Assembly: GCA_963819385.1 (NCBI GenBank)
Contig: CAWFVV010000004.1
Coordinates: forward strand, 62,001-126,000
Reading direction: 5' to 3'
Length of the DNA stretch: 64,000 nucleotides
Source of the DNA: JAVDCA01 sp963819385
GTDB lineage: Bacteria > Pseudomonadota > Alphaproteobacteria > Rhizobiales > Xanthobacteraceae
Below are positions 33,637 to 43,757 of the stretch, piece after piece. Position 1 is the first letter of the stretch; every line of letters begins with the position of its first letter. A program made the translations under genes and the position numbers. The notes under the pieces were generated by a model. That model was not told the origin of the DNA, did no database searches, and saw only the letters and a program-made list of their open reading frames with translations.

Positions 33637-35190
33637 TCATTTCTTCTTCCCCAATCCCGGAAAGCCGCCGAGACCGGGCAACGATTTGCCACCCAACCCC
33701 GGTAGCCCACCGGGCGCGCCGGGGAATTTCGGCGGCAGGTTCGGCATGGTCGGGGGCAGACCCGGCGCACCGGGCGGCATGCCGCCTGGCATCTTCTGCG
33801 CAAGCTGCGCCATCTGCTCGGGGCTCGGCGTGGCACCGCCGCCGCCGAAACCCATCATGCTGGCGAGGCCGGCGAGCGGGCCGCGCTTGGCGCCGCCGCC
33901 CATGGCCTTCATCAGGTCCGCCATGGTCCGGTGCATCTTGAGGAGCTTGTTGATCTCCTCGACCTTGGTGCCGGAGCCGGACGCGATGCGCTTCTTGCGG
34001 CTCGCCTTGAGCACGTCGGGGTGACGGCGCTCCTGCGGCGTCATCGACCCGATGATCGCGACCTGACGCTTGAGCAGCCCGTCGTCGAGATTGGCGGCCG
34101 CCATCTGGTTCTTCATCTTGGCGACGCCCGGCAGCATGCCCATGAGGCCGCCGAGCCCGCCCATCGTCTGCATCTGCTGAAGCTGCTCGCGCAGGTCGTT
34201 CAAATCGAACGCGCCCTTGCGCATCCGCTCGGCGGTGCGCGCGGCCTTTTCCATGTCGATCGTCTGCGCGGCCTTCTCGACCAGCGAGACGATGTCGCCC
34301 ATGCCGAGGATGCGGTCGGCGATGCGGCTGGGATGGAAATCCTCCAGCGCGTCGAGCTTCTCGCCGGTGCCGAGCAACTTGATCGGCTTGCCGGTGACGG
34401 CGCGCATGGAGAGCGCAGCGCCGCCGCGGCCGTCGCCGTCGACGCGGGTGAGCACGATGCCGGTGAGGCCGACGCGCTGGTCGAACGCGCGCGCGAGATT
34501 GACGGCGTCCTGGCCCGTGAGGCTGTCGGCGACGAGCAGCACCTCGTGCGGCTGCGCGGCGCGCTTCACGTCGGCGGCTTCCGTCATCATGGCTTCGTCG
34601 AGCGTGGTGCGGCCCGCGGTGTCGAGCAGCACCACGTCGTGGCCGCCGAGGCGGGCGGCCTGCAGCGCGCGCGCCGCGATCTGCACCGGCGTCTGGCCGG
34701 CGACGATCGGCAGCGTCTCGACGCCGACCTGTGTCCCCAGCACGGCGAGCTGATCTTGTGCGGCCGGGCGATAGACGTCGAGCGAGGCCATCAGCACCTT
34801 GCGCTTGCCCTGCTCGGCGAGGCGGCGCGCGATCTTGGCCGTGGTGGTGGTTTTGCCCGAGCCCTGCAGCCCGACCATCATGATCGCGACCGGCGCGGGC
34901 GCATTGAGGTCGATCGGGTCGGCGCTCGAGCCCAGCGTCTCGACGAGCTGGTCGTGCACGATCTTGACGACCATCTGGCCGGGCGTGACCGACTTGAGCA
35001 CCTCGACGCCGACCGCGCGCTCGCGCAGCTTGTCGACGAACTCGCGCACCACGTCGAGCGCCACGTCCGCCTCGAGCAGCGCGCGACGCACCTCGCGCGA
35101 GGCCGCGTCGACGTCGGCCGCCGACAGCGCACCGCGCCGGGTCAGCCGGTCGAGGATGCCGGAAAGCTTGTCGGACAGGCCTTCGAACAT
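33637..35190 (-). CDS. ffh: Signal recognition particle protein Ffh
   Basis: GTPase that binds SRP RNA and signal peptides to deliver ribosomes to the membrane; 517 residues. N domain 1-90, G domain with GLQGSGKTTTTAKIA, DVYRPAAQDQL, LLDTAGRT and LTRVDGDGRGGAAL, then the methionine-rich M domain with SASRKKRIASGSGT-type RNA contacts. The tail is a Gly/Pro/Met-rich extension (MPGGMPPGAPGLPP). ftsY, its receptor, is at 42 kb. The start at 35190 is set by homology (MFEGLSDKL). Confidence 0.96.
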   Translation of the reverse strand: MFEGLSDKLSGILDRLTRRGALSAADVDAASREVRRALLEADVALDVVREFVDKLRERAVGVEVLKSVTPGQMVVKIVHDQLVETLGSSADPIDLNAPAPVAIMMVGLQGSGKTTTTAKIARRLAEQGKRKVLMASLDVYRPAAQDQLAVLGTQVGVETLPIVAGQTPVQIAARALQAARLGGHDVVLLDTAGRTTLDEAMMTEAADVKRAAQPHEVLLVADSLTGQDAVNLARAFDQRVGLTGIVLTRVDGDGRGGAALSMRAVTGKPIKLLGTGEKLDALEDFHPSRIADRILGMGDIVSLVEKAAQTIDMEKAARTAERMRKGAFDLNDLREQLQQMQTMGGLGGLMGMLPGVAKMKNQMAAANLDDGLLKRQVAIIGSMTPQERRHPDVLKASRKKRIASGSGTKVEEINKLLKMHRTMADLMKAMGGGAKRGPLAGLASMMGFGGGGATPSPEQMAQLAQKMPGGMPPGAPGLPPTMPNLPPKFPGAPGGLPGLGGKSLPGLGGFPGLGKKK

Positions 35191-35207
35191 GCGTGCCGTC
35201 GATCCTT

Positions 35208-35315
35208 GTAGGATGGGTTGAGCCCGAAGGCCGAAACCCATCGTCTTCCTGTGCGGCCGTTCCATGCCGCGCCTCGGCTGATGGGTTTCGGCCTTCGGCC
35301 TCTACCCATCCTACG
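35208..35315. repeat. Long inverted repeat (GTAGGNTGGGT family), copy 4
   Basis: Starts GTAGGATGGGTTGAGCCCGA and ends CTCTACCCATCCTACG, with inner GGCCGAAACCCATCG and TGATGGGTTTCGGCC inverted. It lies between the ffh start and its putative promoter region, so it would be in the ffh 5' leader. Confidence 0.75.
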
Positions 35316-35462
35316 AGGTCGTGCCTGCAAACACCGATGGCGCCCGAGGGCGCATCGCGCTGTCGGGCGGGGACCTCCGGCCTCAGGGACCGGTCGGCGG
35401 ATCGGCAGTTTCAGGCTCTTAGAGAGCGCCAGAGGCTTACGGCAGGGCCCGCTTCAAGTCAA
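35316..35462 (-). promoter_or_regulatory. Putative ffh-operon promoter and structured leader
   Basis: On the minus strand a TTGACT (35457-35462) is followed 17 bases later by TAAGCC (35434-35439), a plausible but weak sigma-70 promoter. Downstream are paired segments: GCTCT/AGAGC around CTA (35411-35423), CCGAT against ATCGG, and GGCGCC/GGGCGC-type arms near 35338-35358. It could be a leader or a small RNA. I could not match it to SRP RNA or 6S RNA. Confidence 0.3.
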
Positions 35463-35505
35463 CTTGCCCTCAACCCATTGAATCGAAAGCCCAATTCGGC
35501 CGCCA

Positions 35506-36201
35506 TCACTTCACCGGCACGAAGACCTCGACGACGAGCTTGTCGGGCGGCGTCGTGATCGGGTCGGTGTCGTATTGCTCGACGAAGAGGCCCTTGGCGT
35601 CGAGCTGCTTTTCGTCGAGAAAATTGGTGATCGCGTCGTAGGTGGTGTCCATCTCGTCGTAGGAGCCGCGGTGGATGAACTTGTAGGCCGTGCCGGGTGT
35701 GGTCTTGCCGACCTGGATGTTGCCGGCGGGCTTGTCCCTCGGCGGCTCGGCGACCGGCACCGCGGCCCAGAACTGAAAGCTCGTATCGTTGGTCGAGGTG
35801 TAGATCGTCATCGGCGGGCCGGCCGGCTTGATGCCCTGCTTCTGCAAATAGGCATTAACCGCCTTGAAGGCGTCCACGATCGTCTCGAACGCGTGGTCCC
35901 ATTGGCCCGAGCCGGCCGTGTAGACGATGTTCTGCTCCGGCAGCGTCACCTGCTCGCCGAAGGCATCGCCCGGCTGCAGCGTGTCGGGGCGCTGCACATT
36001 GTCGGACGGCGGCTGGGGCGCTTGGGATGCGGGCGGCGACGCCTGCGGCGCTGGTGATGCCGGCGGAGCCTGAGTTGCTGGCGGCGCTTTAGGTGCTGCC
36101 GGCGCCTGGCCCGCAGCCGGTCCGACCGCGCCCGCGGCCAACAGCAGCACGATCGACGCCGGCACCAAGGCGGTGCGCAAGCGCGCCATAAAGCCTGTCA
36201 T
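35506..36201 (-). CDS. Exported GyrI-like (SOUL/effector-binding) domain protein
   Basis: Protein of 231 residues: signal peptide (about 1-31, LLAAGAVGPAAGQ), then a Pro/Ala/Gln linker (residues 32-70), then a GyrI-like effector-binding domain (QVTLPEQNIVYTAGSGQWDHAFETIVDAFKAVNAYLQKQ to VVEVFVPVK). Cytoplasmic relatives bind small molecules; an exported form suggests a periplasmic ligand-binding or lipid-related role. No catalytic residues are obvious. Confidence 0.8.
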   Translation of the reverse strand: MTGFMARLRTALVPASIVLLLAAGAVGPAAGQAPAAPKAPPATQAPPASPAPQASPPASQAPQPPSDNVQRPDTLQPGDAFGEQVTLPEQNIVYTAGSGQWDHAFETIVDAFKAVNAYLQKQGIKPAGPPMTIYTSTNDTSFQFWAAVPVAEPPRDKPAGNIQVGKTTPGTAYKFIHRGSYDEMDTTYDAITNFLDEKQLDAKGLFVEQYDTDPITTPPDKLVVEVFVPVK

Positions 36202-36232
36202 GGAAACCCTCCGTTCGACGCGTCGTCATTTT

Positions 36233-36305
36233 GCGCATGTTCTTGTCGGCGAACCGGCGTCCACCCCGGATCAGGTCCGGGGCAAGCTTTCGCCGGAACA
36301 TGCGC
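36233..36305. repeat. Palindromic repeat (TCGGCGAACCGG family), long form 2
   Basis: Starts GCGCATGTTCTTGTCGGCGA and ends TTTCGCCGGAACATGCGC with internal CCCCGGATC/GTCCGGGG. Relative to 30729-30803 the outermost stem has changed from ATATCC/GGATAT to ATGTTC/GAACAT, so pairing is kept. Confidence 0.75.
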
Positions 36306-36527
36306 CAGCCCGACACCGGCGCGTCCGTCCCTTCACGAGGCTTGGATGACCCGCTATTTAGCACGATATAAGGCCGTGACCCGCTCGAACAGCCGGAACC
36401 GGCTAAACTTCGCATAAACCGCCGATCCGGGCCGCATCAGGGCTCATTGCCCTATCTGCCAGGAATCTAAGGTCTATCCCGCAAATTGCGGCCAGGGGGC
36501 GACCCCGTTACCCTGCCGGACAGGACG

Positions 36528-37411
36528 ATGAGCGCGCTCGCCAACCACCCCTTCGTCAAGATGAACGGTCTCGGCAACGAGATCGTGGTGGTGGACATGC
36601 GCGCCGGCCTGGCCGCGATCACGCCCGCTGACGCGCGGGCCGTGGCGGCGCCGGCGGGCGCGCCCTACGACCAGCTCATGGCGCTCTACCCGCCGCGCAC
36701 GTCGGGCACCGACGCTTTCGTGCGCATCTTCAATAATGACGGCTCGGAGTCGGGCGCCTGCGGCAACGGCACCCGCTGCATCGCCGACATCGTGTTCAAG
36801 GAGACCGGCAAGAACGCGCTGACCTTCGAGACCGCGGCCGGCCTGCTCAATTGCTGGCAGGGCGCGACCCCGCTCACCTCGACGGTCGACATGGGCGCGC
36901 CGAAGTTCGGCTGGCGTGACATCCCGCTGGCGGAAGAATTCCGCGACACCCGCGCAATCGAGCTGCAGATCGGGCCGATCGACGCGCCGATCCTGCACTC
37001 GCCCTCGGCGGTGAGCATGGGCAATCCGCACGCGGTGTTCTGGGTCGACGACGTGAACGCTTACGACCTCGCGAAGTGCGGACCGATGCTGGAGAACCAT
37101 CCGATCTTTCCCGAGCGCGCCAACATCACGCTCGCGGCCGTCACGTCGCGCGAGCATCTCGTCATCCGCACCTGGGAGCGCGGCGCGGGCCTCACCAAGG
37201 CCTGCGGCTCGGCGGCCTGCGCGGCCGCCGTGTGCGCGGCGCGCAAGCGGCTGACCGGCCGCATCGTCACGGTGACGCTGCCGGGCGGCGACCTGCGCAT
37301 CGAATGGCGCGAGCCCGACGACCATGTGCTGATGACCGGCCCGGTCGCCTACGAGTTCGAGGGGCGGTTCGACCCGGCGCTGTTCGCCGATGCCGCCAAG
37401 GCGGGCGCCGC

Positions 37412-37415
<4 letters not shown>
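36528..37415 (+). CDS. dapF: Diaminopimelate epimerase
   Basis: Converts LL- to meso-diaminopimelate for lysine and peptidoglycan, without cofactor; 295 residues. The two catalytic cysteines are C78 in ESGACGNGTRC and C226 in TKACGSAACAA. FVKMNGLGNEIVVVD and VSMGNPHAVFWVDD are standard. The start at 36528 is set by homology. Its stop overlaps the mtaB start (ATGA). Confidence 0.95.
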
Positions 37416-38696
<1,281 letters not shown>

Positions 38697-38709
38697 TCCG
38701 GGCGGCGCC

Positions 38710-39231
38710 ATGCCGACGACGAGCGCAGACGCGATATCGATCCGCCAGTTCGGCCCGGATGACAGCGTCGAGATTTTAACCGCGCTGTTGCACCGCGCTT
38801 ACGCCGGGCTCGGCGCGAAGGGATTGAATTACACCGCGGTCGATCAGACGGTCGACGTGACGCGCAAGCGTCTCGCAGAGGGAACGTGCCTCGTGGCGGT
38901 CGATCGTGATGGCCGCATCGTCGGGACCGTCATGTATAATCCGGTGCCGGTCTCGTACGACGGCTCGCCCTGGCTGTGCCGGCCCGATGTGGCGCATCTT
39001 GGTCAATTCGGAGTCGAGCCATTGCGGCAGCGCGACGGGATCGGTGCAGGGCTGATGGTGGCGGTCGAAGATCTCGCGCGCGCAGACGGCGCCCACGAGA
39101 TCGCGCTCGATACCGCCGAGCCAGCTGTGCATCTGATCGAATGGTATACGCAGCGCGGCTACCGGTTCATCGAGTATGCGCAATGGCGCGGGAAGCGTTA
39201 CCGCAGCGTCGTGATGAGCAAGGCGCCGTAA
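38710..39231 (+). CDS. GNAT-family N-acetyltransferase
   Basis: Protein of 173 residues with a GNAT fold: IRQFGPDDSVEILTALLHRAY at the start, then ADRDGRIVGTVMYNP-type strands (VAVDRDGRIVGTV), the acetyl-CoA region FGVEPLRQRDGIGAGLMVAVEDLARADGAHEIALDT and the C-terminal WYTQRGYRFIEYAQWRGKRYRSVVMSK. The substrate is unknown. It begins 13 bases after mtaB, so it may be co-transcribed. Confidence 0.85.
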   Translation: MPTTSADAISIRQFGPDDSVEILTALLHRAYAGLGAKGLNYTAVDQTVDVTRKRLAEGTCLVAVDRDGRIVGTVMYNPVPVSYDGSPWLCRPDVAHLGQFGVEPLRQRDGIGAGLMVAVEDLARADGAHEIALDTAEPAVHLIEWYTQRGYRFIEYAQWRGKRYRSVVMSKAP

Positions 39232-39240
39232 GCAGCCCGC

Positions 39241-39322
39241 GTAGGATGGGTAGAGCGAAGCGAAACCCATCACACAGCGGCGAGACAGGATGATGGGTTT
39301 CGCTGCGCTCAACCCATCCTAC
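39241..39322. repeat. Long inverted repeat (GTAGGNTGGGT family), copy 5
   Basis: Starts GTAGGATGGGTAGAGCGAAG, CGAAACCCATC and ends GATGGGTTTCGC, GCTCAACCCATCCTAC. It fills the gap between the GNAT gene and the flavoprotein gene. Confidence 0.75.
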
Positions 39323-39367
39323 AAGGGCGCGGTTGTGCTATAAGGCGCGACCCAGCGGGAGGACGCC

Positions 39368-39993
39368 ATGGCGTTGACCGATCACCTCGTCACCACGATG
39401 GACCAGCTCGAGTCGATGTACGGCGAGGTCTATCCGCCGGCGCGGGTGAAGGAGATCGACCACGTCAACGCCGCCTATCGCGCCTTCATCGAGAAGGCGC
39501 CGTTCGTCGCGCTGGCGACCTCGGGACCCGGCGGGCTCGACTGCTCGCCGCGCGGCGATCCGGCCGGCTTCGTGCGGGTGCATGACGAGAAGACGCTGAT
39601 GATCCCGGACCGGCGCGGCAACAACCGCATCGATACGCTGCGCAACCTGATCGACGATCCGCGCATCTCGCTTCTGTTCCTCATTCCGGGCTGCGGCGAG
39701 ACCATCCGGGTCAACGGGCGCGCGCAGATCTCGGTCGATCCGGAGCTGGGCAAGAGCTTCGTCATGGAGGGCAAGCTGCCGCGCTGCGTGATCGTCGTGA
39801 CGGTCGAGCGCGCCTATTTCCAGTGCTCCAAGGCGATCGTGCGCTCGAAGCTGTGGGACCCGGCCACGCGGATCGACCGCGCCAGCCTGCCGAGCTCGGG
39901 CACGATCCTGGCCGGCATCAGCGGCGGCAAGATCGGCGGGCCCGAGCACGACCGCGCGGCTATCCGGAGCGGCTCAAGGCGACGATTTACTAG
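39368..39993 (+). CDS. Pyridoxamine 5'-phosphate oxidase-like flavoprotein (C-terminal frameshift)
   Basis: FMN-binding split-barrel protein. The open frame runs to 40000 and ends in an odd basic tail, but one missing base near 39959 restores the family-typical ending YPERLKATIY with a stop at 39991-39993, giving about 208 residues. Diagnostic parts are FIEKAPFVALATSGPGGLDCSPRGD, LMIPDRRGNNRIDTLRNLIDDPRISLLFLIPG and FQCSKAIVRSKLW. It belongs to the MSMEG_1061-like subfamily; its physiological role is unknown. Confidence 0.82.
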
Positions 39994-40041
39994 AGCATGA
40001 TCCCGAAAAACGGATACCGGTTTTCGGAAAGGATCATGTTC
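39993..40041. repeat. Palindromic repeat (GAGCATGATC family), copy 2
   Basis: Reads GAGCATGATCCCGAAAAACG, GATACCGG, TTTTCGGAAAGGATCATGTTC, an imperfect palindrome matching 28278-28326 in the opposite orientation. It begins at the restored stop codon of the flavoprotein gene. Confidence 0.75.
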
Positions 40042-40076
40042 AGAAAAAATGAGATGATCAATCAGGGGCGCCGATC

Positions 40077-40937
40077 ATGGATCAGAGCCGACGCAACATA
40101 CTGATAGCCGGCACGGCGGCGAGCGCGGTTGCGGCCGCGCCGCTCGCGTTCGCGCAACAACAAACTGGACCCGGGGGTACTGTCATGTCGTTCTACGAAA
40201 GAGGCGCCGTTCGCATCCGCTACGAGGAGGCGGGCTCCGGCTATCCGCTGCTGATCATTCCGGGCGGCGGGCTGAACTCGACGATGGCGAACCTGTCGCA
40301 CGGCGCGCCGTTCAACCCGATGGTCGAGCTCAAGGACGAGTACCGCTGCATCACGTCCGACCTGCGCAACGCGACCGGCGGCGAGTTCACCGGCCCGCTC
40401 GAAGCCGACCGGCCGTGGGACGCCTACACGGACGACCATATCGGCCTGATGGATCATCTCGGCATCGACAAGTTCATGGTGCTGGGCTTCTGCATCGGCG
40501 GCCCGTTCATCTGGAACCTGATCAAGCGGGCGCCCAACCGGGTGGTCGCCGGCGTGCTGGCGCAGCCGAGCGGATCGCGGCCGGAGCATCGCGACTACTT
40601 CTACGAAGGCAACATGAAGGGCTGGGGCCCGGAGCTGGTGAAGCGCCGGCCCGAGATCACGATGGATCAGGTCGACAAGTTCCTGACCAAGATGTACCGC
40701 ACCGACGCCGACTTCGTGTTCACGGTGACGCGCGACTTCGTGCGCACCTGCAAGACGCCGGTGCTGATCCTGCCGGACGACATCCCGCCGCATCCCTACG
40801 CCATCGCGATGGAAGCCGCGATGCTCTCGCCGAACGCCGAGGTGAGCATGTATCCGTGGAAGGATCCGAAGGAGCGCATTCCGCTGGCGGTGCGGCACAT
40901 CCGCTCGTTCATGCGGTCGCACCGGCCGGTGGCTTAG
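40077..40937 (+). CDS. Exported alpha/beta hydrolase with cysteine nucleophile motif
   Basis: Protein of 286 residues with a Tat-like signal (SRRNILIAGTAASAVAAAPLAFAQ, cleavage near 27) and an alpha/beta-hydrolase core. The nucleophile elbow is FMVLGFCIGGPF with C139 in place of the usual serine, as in dienelactone hydrolases. ERGAVRIRYEEAGSGYPLLIIPGGG gives the oxyanion strand and ILPDDIPPHPYAIAMEAA near the end holds a candidate catalytic Asp and His. The substrate is unknown. Its end overlaps the likely end of the rluA-like gene on the other strand. Confidence 0.82.
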   Translation: MDQSRRNILIAGTAASAVAAAPLAFAQQQTGPGGTVMSFYERGAVRIRYEEAGSGYPLLIIPGGGLNSTMANLSHGAPFNPMVELKDEYRCITSDLRNATGGEFTGPLEADRPWDAYTDDHIGLMDHLGIDKFMVLGFCIGGPFIWNLIKRAPNRVVAGVLAQPSGSRPEHRDYFYEGNMKGWGPELVKRRPEITMDQVDKFLTKMYRTDADFVFTVTRDFVRTCKTPVLILPDDIPPHPYAIAMEAAMLSPNAEVSMYPWKDPKERIPLAVRHIRSFMRSHRPVA

Positions 40938-41824
40938 AGCGCGCCTGTCGTCTGCACGGGCTCGCTCGCTCCAGCCGCACGCCGTCAGCCGCTCGCGCAT
41001 GTGCGCCGACACGGGCGCGACGACGCGCACCGGCGGCTTGTTCTTGCTGATCGGCACCACGATCTCGCGCGCATGCAGATGCAGCATCGGGCCGCGGAAG
41101 CGCGGCGCCGTGCCGTAGATGTCGTCGCCGACGATCGGCCAGTTCTGCGCCGCGCAGTGGACGCGAAGTTGGTGGGTGCGGCCGGTGAGAGGTTCGAGTT
41201 CGAGCCACGTGAGGACGCGCGCCCGCGCCCTCTCCTCCGCTCTTTCTTCCCTCTCCCCCGCTGCACGCGAGGCGCCGGAGAGGGGCGAAGCCGCTTGCAC
41301 CCGTCGGGCCTGCGGCCCGTCCCGCCTCCCCGCAGAGCGGGCCTGCCCGTCTGCGCATCATTGACGCCGAAGCGGGGGAGGGGGACGATAGGCTGAGGTC
41401 GGTCGCAATAACGTTTGCCCTGCCCAACACTCTCCACTTCGTCACCGCGGGCACGCCGTTCGGGTCGGGCTTCATCCACCAGCCGATGCGGTCGTCGAGG
41501 CGGCCGAGCGGCAGGTCGATGGTTCCGGCGTCCTCGGCGGGGCCGCCTTCGACCACGGCCCAGTAGGTCTTGCCGATCTTGCGGTGCTTGAAGAGCAGGC
41601 CGAGATGGGCGAGCGCCTTGCGGTGGCGGCCGAGCACGAGGCAGCCGGAGGTGTCCTTGTCGAGCCGATGGGCGAGCTCGGGGCGGCGCGGCAGGCCGTA
41701 GCGCAGCGCCGTCGAGGTAGTCCTCCAGGCTCGGGCCGCCCTTGGGGCCGCGATGGACCGACAGGCCGGCGGGCTTGTCGATGATCAGCATCAGGCCGTC
41801 GCGATAGAGCACGCGCGCGAGCAT
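40934..41824 (-). pseudogene. RluA-family pseudouridine synthase, broken (frameshifts plus repeat insertion)
   Basis: Large-ribosomal-RNA or tRNA pseudouridine synthase of the RluA/RluC/RluD family, read in three frames. Frame 1: MLARVLYRDGLMLIIDKPAGLSVHRGPKGGPSLEDYLD. An extra base at 41709-41710 then leads to HRLDKDTSGCLVLGRHRKALAHLGLLFKHRKIGKTYWAVVEG (catalytic Asp in HRLDKDTSG) and TKWRVLG. A repeat of about 170 bases interrupts the gene, and the third frame resumes LTWLELEPLTGRTHQLRVHCAAQNWPIVGDDIYG to HMRERLTACGW. The stop is probably at 40934. The first shift looks like a sequencing error; the repeat insertion is real sequence. Whether the gene works is uncertain. Confidence 0.7.
41226..41392. 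repeat. Palindromic repeat inside the rluA-like gene
   Basis: A block with C-rich ends (CCGCGCCCTCTCCTCC and GAAGCGGGGGAGGGGG) and internal hairpins (CGGGCC/GGCCCG around TGC at 41304-41318, and CGGGC/GCCCG around CT at 41337-41349). The architecture resembles the compound repeats at 7415 and 22782. It lies exactly between the TKWRVLG and TWLELEPLTG parts of the pseudouridine synthase. Confidence 0.7.
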
Positions 41825-41950
41825 CTCGTCGGCCGCGAACGCCGCGCGAGGCGTGCGATTTCGCCGCCATCGGCCGGTCGTGGCCCTGGCCTTGCGTCTC
41901 TTTTTGGGTCTCTTTCAGCGTCATCGTGAAACCGCTATCAAACCGGCGAC

Positions 41951-42905
41951 ATGAATGACAGTGCGAAACAGGACGGCGCGCCGAAGGCGAGCTGGTGGCA
42001 ACGGCTCGCCTCCGGCCTCAAGCGCACCTCCGCGTCGATCGGCGGCGCGATCGCGGAACTCGTCACCAAGCGCAAGCTCGATGCCGACACGATCGAGGAG
42101 CTCGAGGAGGTGCTGATCCGCGCCGATCTCGGCGTCGCGACGGCCGGCGAAGATCGCCGCCGCGGTGGCGGAAGGCCGCTACGACAAGAGCGTGTCGGCC
42201 GACGAGGTGAAGGCGATCCTCGCCGCCGAGGTCGAGAAGATCATGACGCCGGTGGCGGCGCCGCTCGCGATCGACGCGAGCGCGCGGCCGTTCGTCATCC
42301 TGGTGGTCGGCGTCAACGGCTCGGGCAAGACCACGACCATCGGCAAGCTCGCGGCGCGGCTTGCGCGACGAGGGCCGCAAGGTCGTGCTGGCGGCGGGCG
42401 ACACCTTCCGCGCCGCCGCGATCGAGCAGCTCGGATCTGGGGCCAGCGCACCGGCGCCGAGGTGATCGCGCAGCCGCAAGGCGCCGACTCGGCCGCGCTC
42501 GCGTATGAGGCGCTGGAGAAGGCGCGCGCGCAGGCCGCCGACGTGCTGATCGTCGATACGGCGGGGCGGCTGCAGAACAAGGCCGCGCTGATGGGCGAGC
42601 TCGAGAAGGTCGTGCGCGTGATGAAGAAGCTCGACGCGAGCGCCCCGCACGCGGTGCTGCTCGTGCTCGACGCGACCGTCGGGCAGAACGCGCTGTCGCA
42701 GGTCGAGGTATTCGCCAAGACGGCCGGCGTCACCGGCCTCGTGATGACCAAGCTCGACGGCACGGCGCGCGGCGGGATTCTGGTGGCGATCGCCGCCAAG
42801 CACCGCATCCCGGTGCATTTCATCGGCGTCGGCGAGAGTGTCGAGGATCTGAGCCCGTTCGCGGCGAAGGATTTCGCCGCCGCGATCGCGGGGATCGCGA
42901 ATTGA
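41951..42905 (+). CDS. ftsY: Signal recognition particle receptor FtsY (three indels)
   Basis: SRP receptor GTPase at the membrane, partner of Ffh. N domain: KASWWQRLASGLKRTSASIGGAIAELVTKRKLDADTIEELEEVLIRADLGVATA. The frame is broken three times: extra G at 42146-42147 (then AAKIAAAVAEGRYDKSVSADEVKAIL), extra T at 42361-42362 (LAARLRDEGRKVVLAAGDTFRAAAIEQL), one base missing at 42431/42432 (RIWGQRTGAEVIAQPQGAD). Net correction gives 954 bases, 317 residues. GTPase motifs GVNGSGKTTTIGKLA, DTAGRLQNK and TKLDGTARGG are intact. An essential gene cannot be this broken, so these are almost certainly sequencing errors. Confidence 0.9.
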
Positions 42906-42922
42906 TGTGTCTCTCCAACATA

Positions 42923-43013
42923 GGCGGTCATGCCCCGCGCAAGCGGGGCATCCAGTACGCGATGGCGAATGCTTGTGGTTACTGGATCGCCCGCTTTCGC
43001 GGGCGATGACGGA
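42923..43013. repeat. Palindromic repeat between ftsY and yciB
   Basis: GCGGTCATGCCCCGCGC with AAGCGGGGCATCCAGTACGC, a short middle, then TACTGGATCGCCCGCTTTCG and CGGGCGATGACGG. The two halves are inverted relative to each other and each holds its own hairpin (CCCCGC/GCGGGG, CGCCCGC/GCGGGCG). It ends 18 bases before the yciB ATG. Confidence 0.7.
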
Positions 43014-43031
43014 GGAGCGGGTAAAACAGCG

Positions 43032-43625
43032 ATGACCGACAAACCCAAGCTCAACCCTTGGATCAAGCTCGCGCTCGATCTCGGCCCGCTGGTCGTCTTC
43101 GTGGCCGGTTATGCGCTGTTCGGCATTTTCGTCGCGACCGCGGTGTTCATGGTGGCCATCGTCGCGGCGCTCGCCGTGTCCTACGTGCTCACCCGCCACA
43201 TCGCCGTCATGCTGGTCGTCACCGCGATCGTCGTGCTGGTGTTCGGCTCGCTTACGCTGATCCTGCACGACGAGAGCTTCATCAAGCTCAAGCCGACCAT
43301 CATCTACGTCCTGTTCGGCGCGACGCTGATCGGCGGCTACCTCTTCGACAAGCCGCTGCTCGCGATCGTGTTCGACACCATGTTCCACCTCAGCGAGGAA
43401 GGCTGGCGCAAGCTCACGCTGCGCTGGGCCGGGTTCTTCCTCGTGATGGCGGTGGTCAACGAGATCGTCTGGCGGACGCAGACGACGGCGTTCTGGTTCG
43501 GCTTCAAGGGGTTCGGGTTTCCGGCCCTGACCTTCGTGTTCGCGGCGCTGCAGTACCGGCTGCTGACGAAATACGCGTCGGAGCAGCCCAATCCGGAAGC
43601 CGAGGCGGAGCGCGAGGAAGTGTAA
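43032..43625 (+). CDS. yciB: Septation/intracellular septation protein A family (YciB)
   Basis: Inner-membrane protein of 197 residues with five to six helices. WIKLALDLGPLVVFVAGYALFGIFVATAVFMVA at the start, FIKLKPTIIYVLFGATLIGGYLFDKPLL in the middle and WAGFFLVMAVVNEIVWRTQTTAFWFGFKGFGFPALTFVFAALQ at the end are family signatures. YciB affects cell-envelope and septum function; the mechanism is unknown. It commonly follows ftsY in Rhizobiales, as here. Confidence 0.93.
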   Translation: MTDKPKLNPWIKLALDLGPLVVFVAGYALFGIFVATAVFMVAIVAALAVSYVLTRHIAVMLVVTAIVVLVFGSLTLILHDESFIKLKPTIIYVLFGATLIGGYLFDKPLLAIVFDTMFHLSEEGWRKLTLRWAGFFLVMAVVNEIVWRTQTTAFWFGFKGFGFPALTFVFAALQYRLLTKYASEQPNPEAEAEREEV

Positions 43626-43630
43626 CCTCA

Positions 43631-43750
43631 TCGTCATGGCCGGGCATCGCCGTTCGAAGAACGGCGTCGCTTCGCTCGCCTATGTCCCGGCCATCCACGT
43701 CTTGATGCGCGGCAAAGACGTGGATGCCCGGCACACGGCCGGGCATGACG
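43631..43750. repeat. Palindromic repeat (GTCATGGCCGGGC type), long form
   Basis: Starts TCGTCATGGCCGGGCATCGC and ends CGGCACACGGCCGGGCATGACG, with inner GGCCATCCACGTC/GACGTGGATGCC arms and an extra CGCCGTTCGAAGAACGGCG hairpin (43649-43667). It fills the convergent gap between yciB and ccmG and may terminate both. Confidence 0.75.
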
Positions 43751-43757
43751 CCGAGAT

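Noticed and set aside
35316..35462. SRP RNA gene next to ffh
   Set aside because: The conserved apical GGAAG and AGCAG elements of SRP RNA are absent on both strands, so I kept only an unassigned structured leader.
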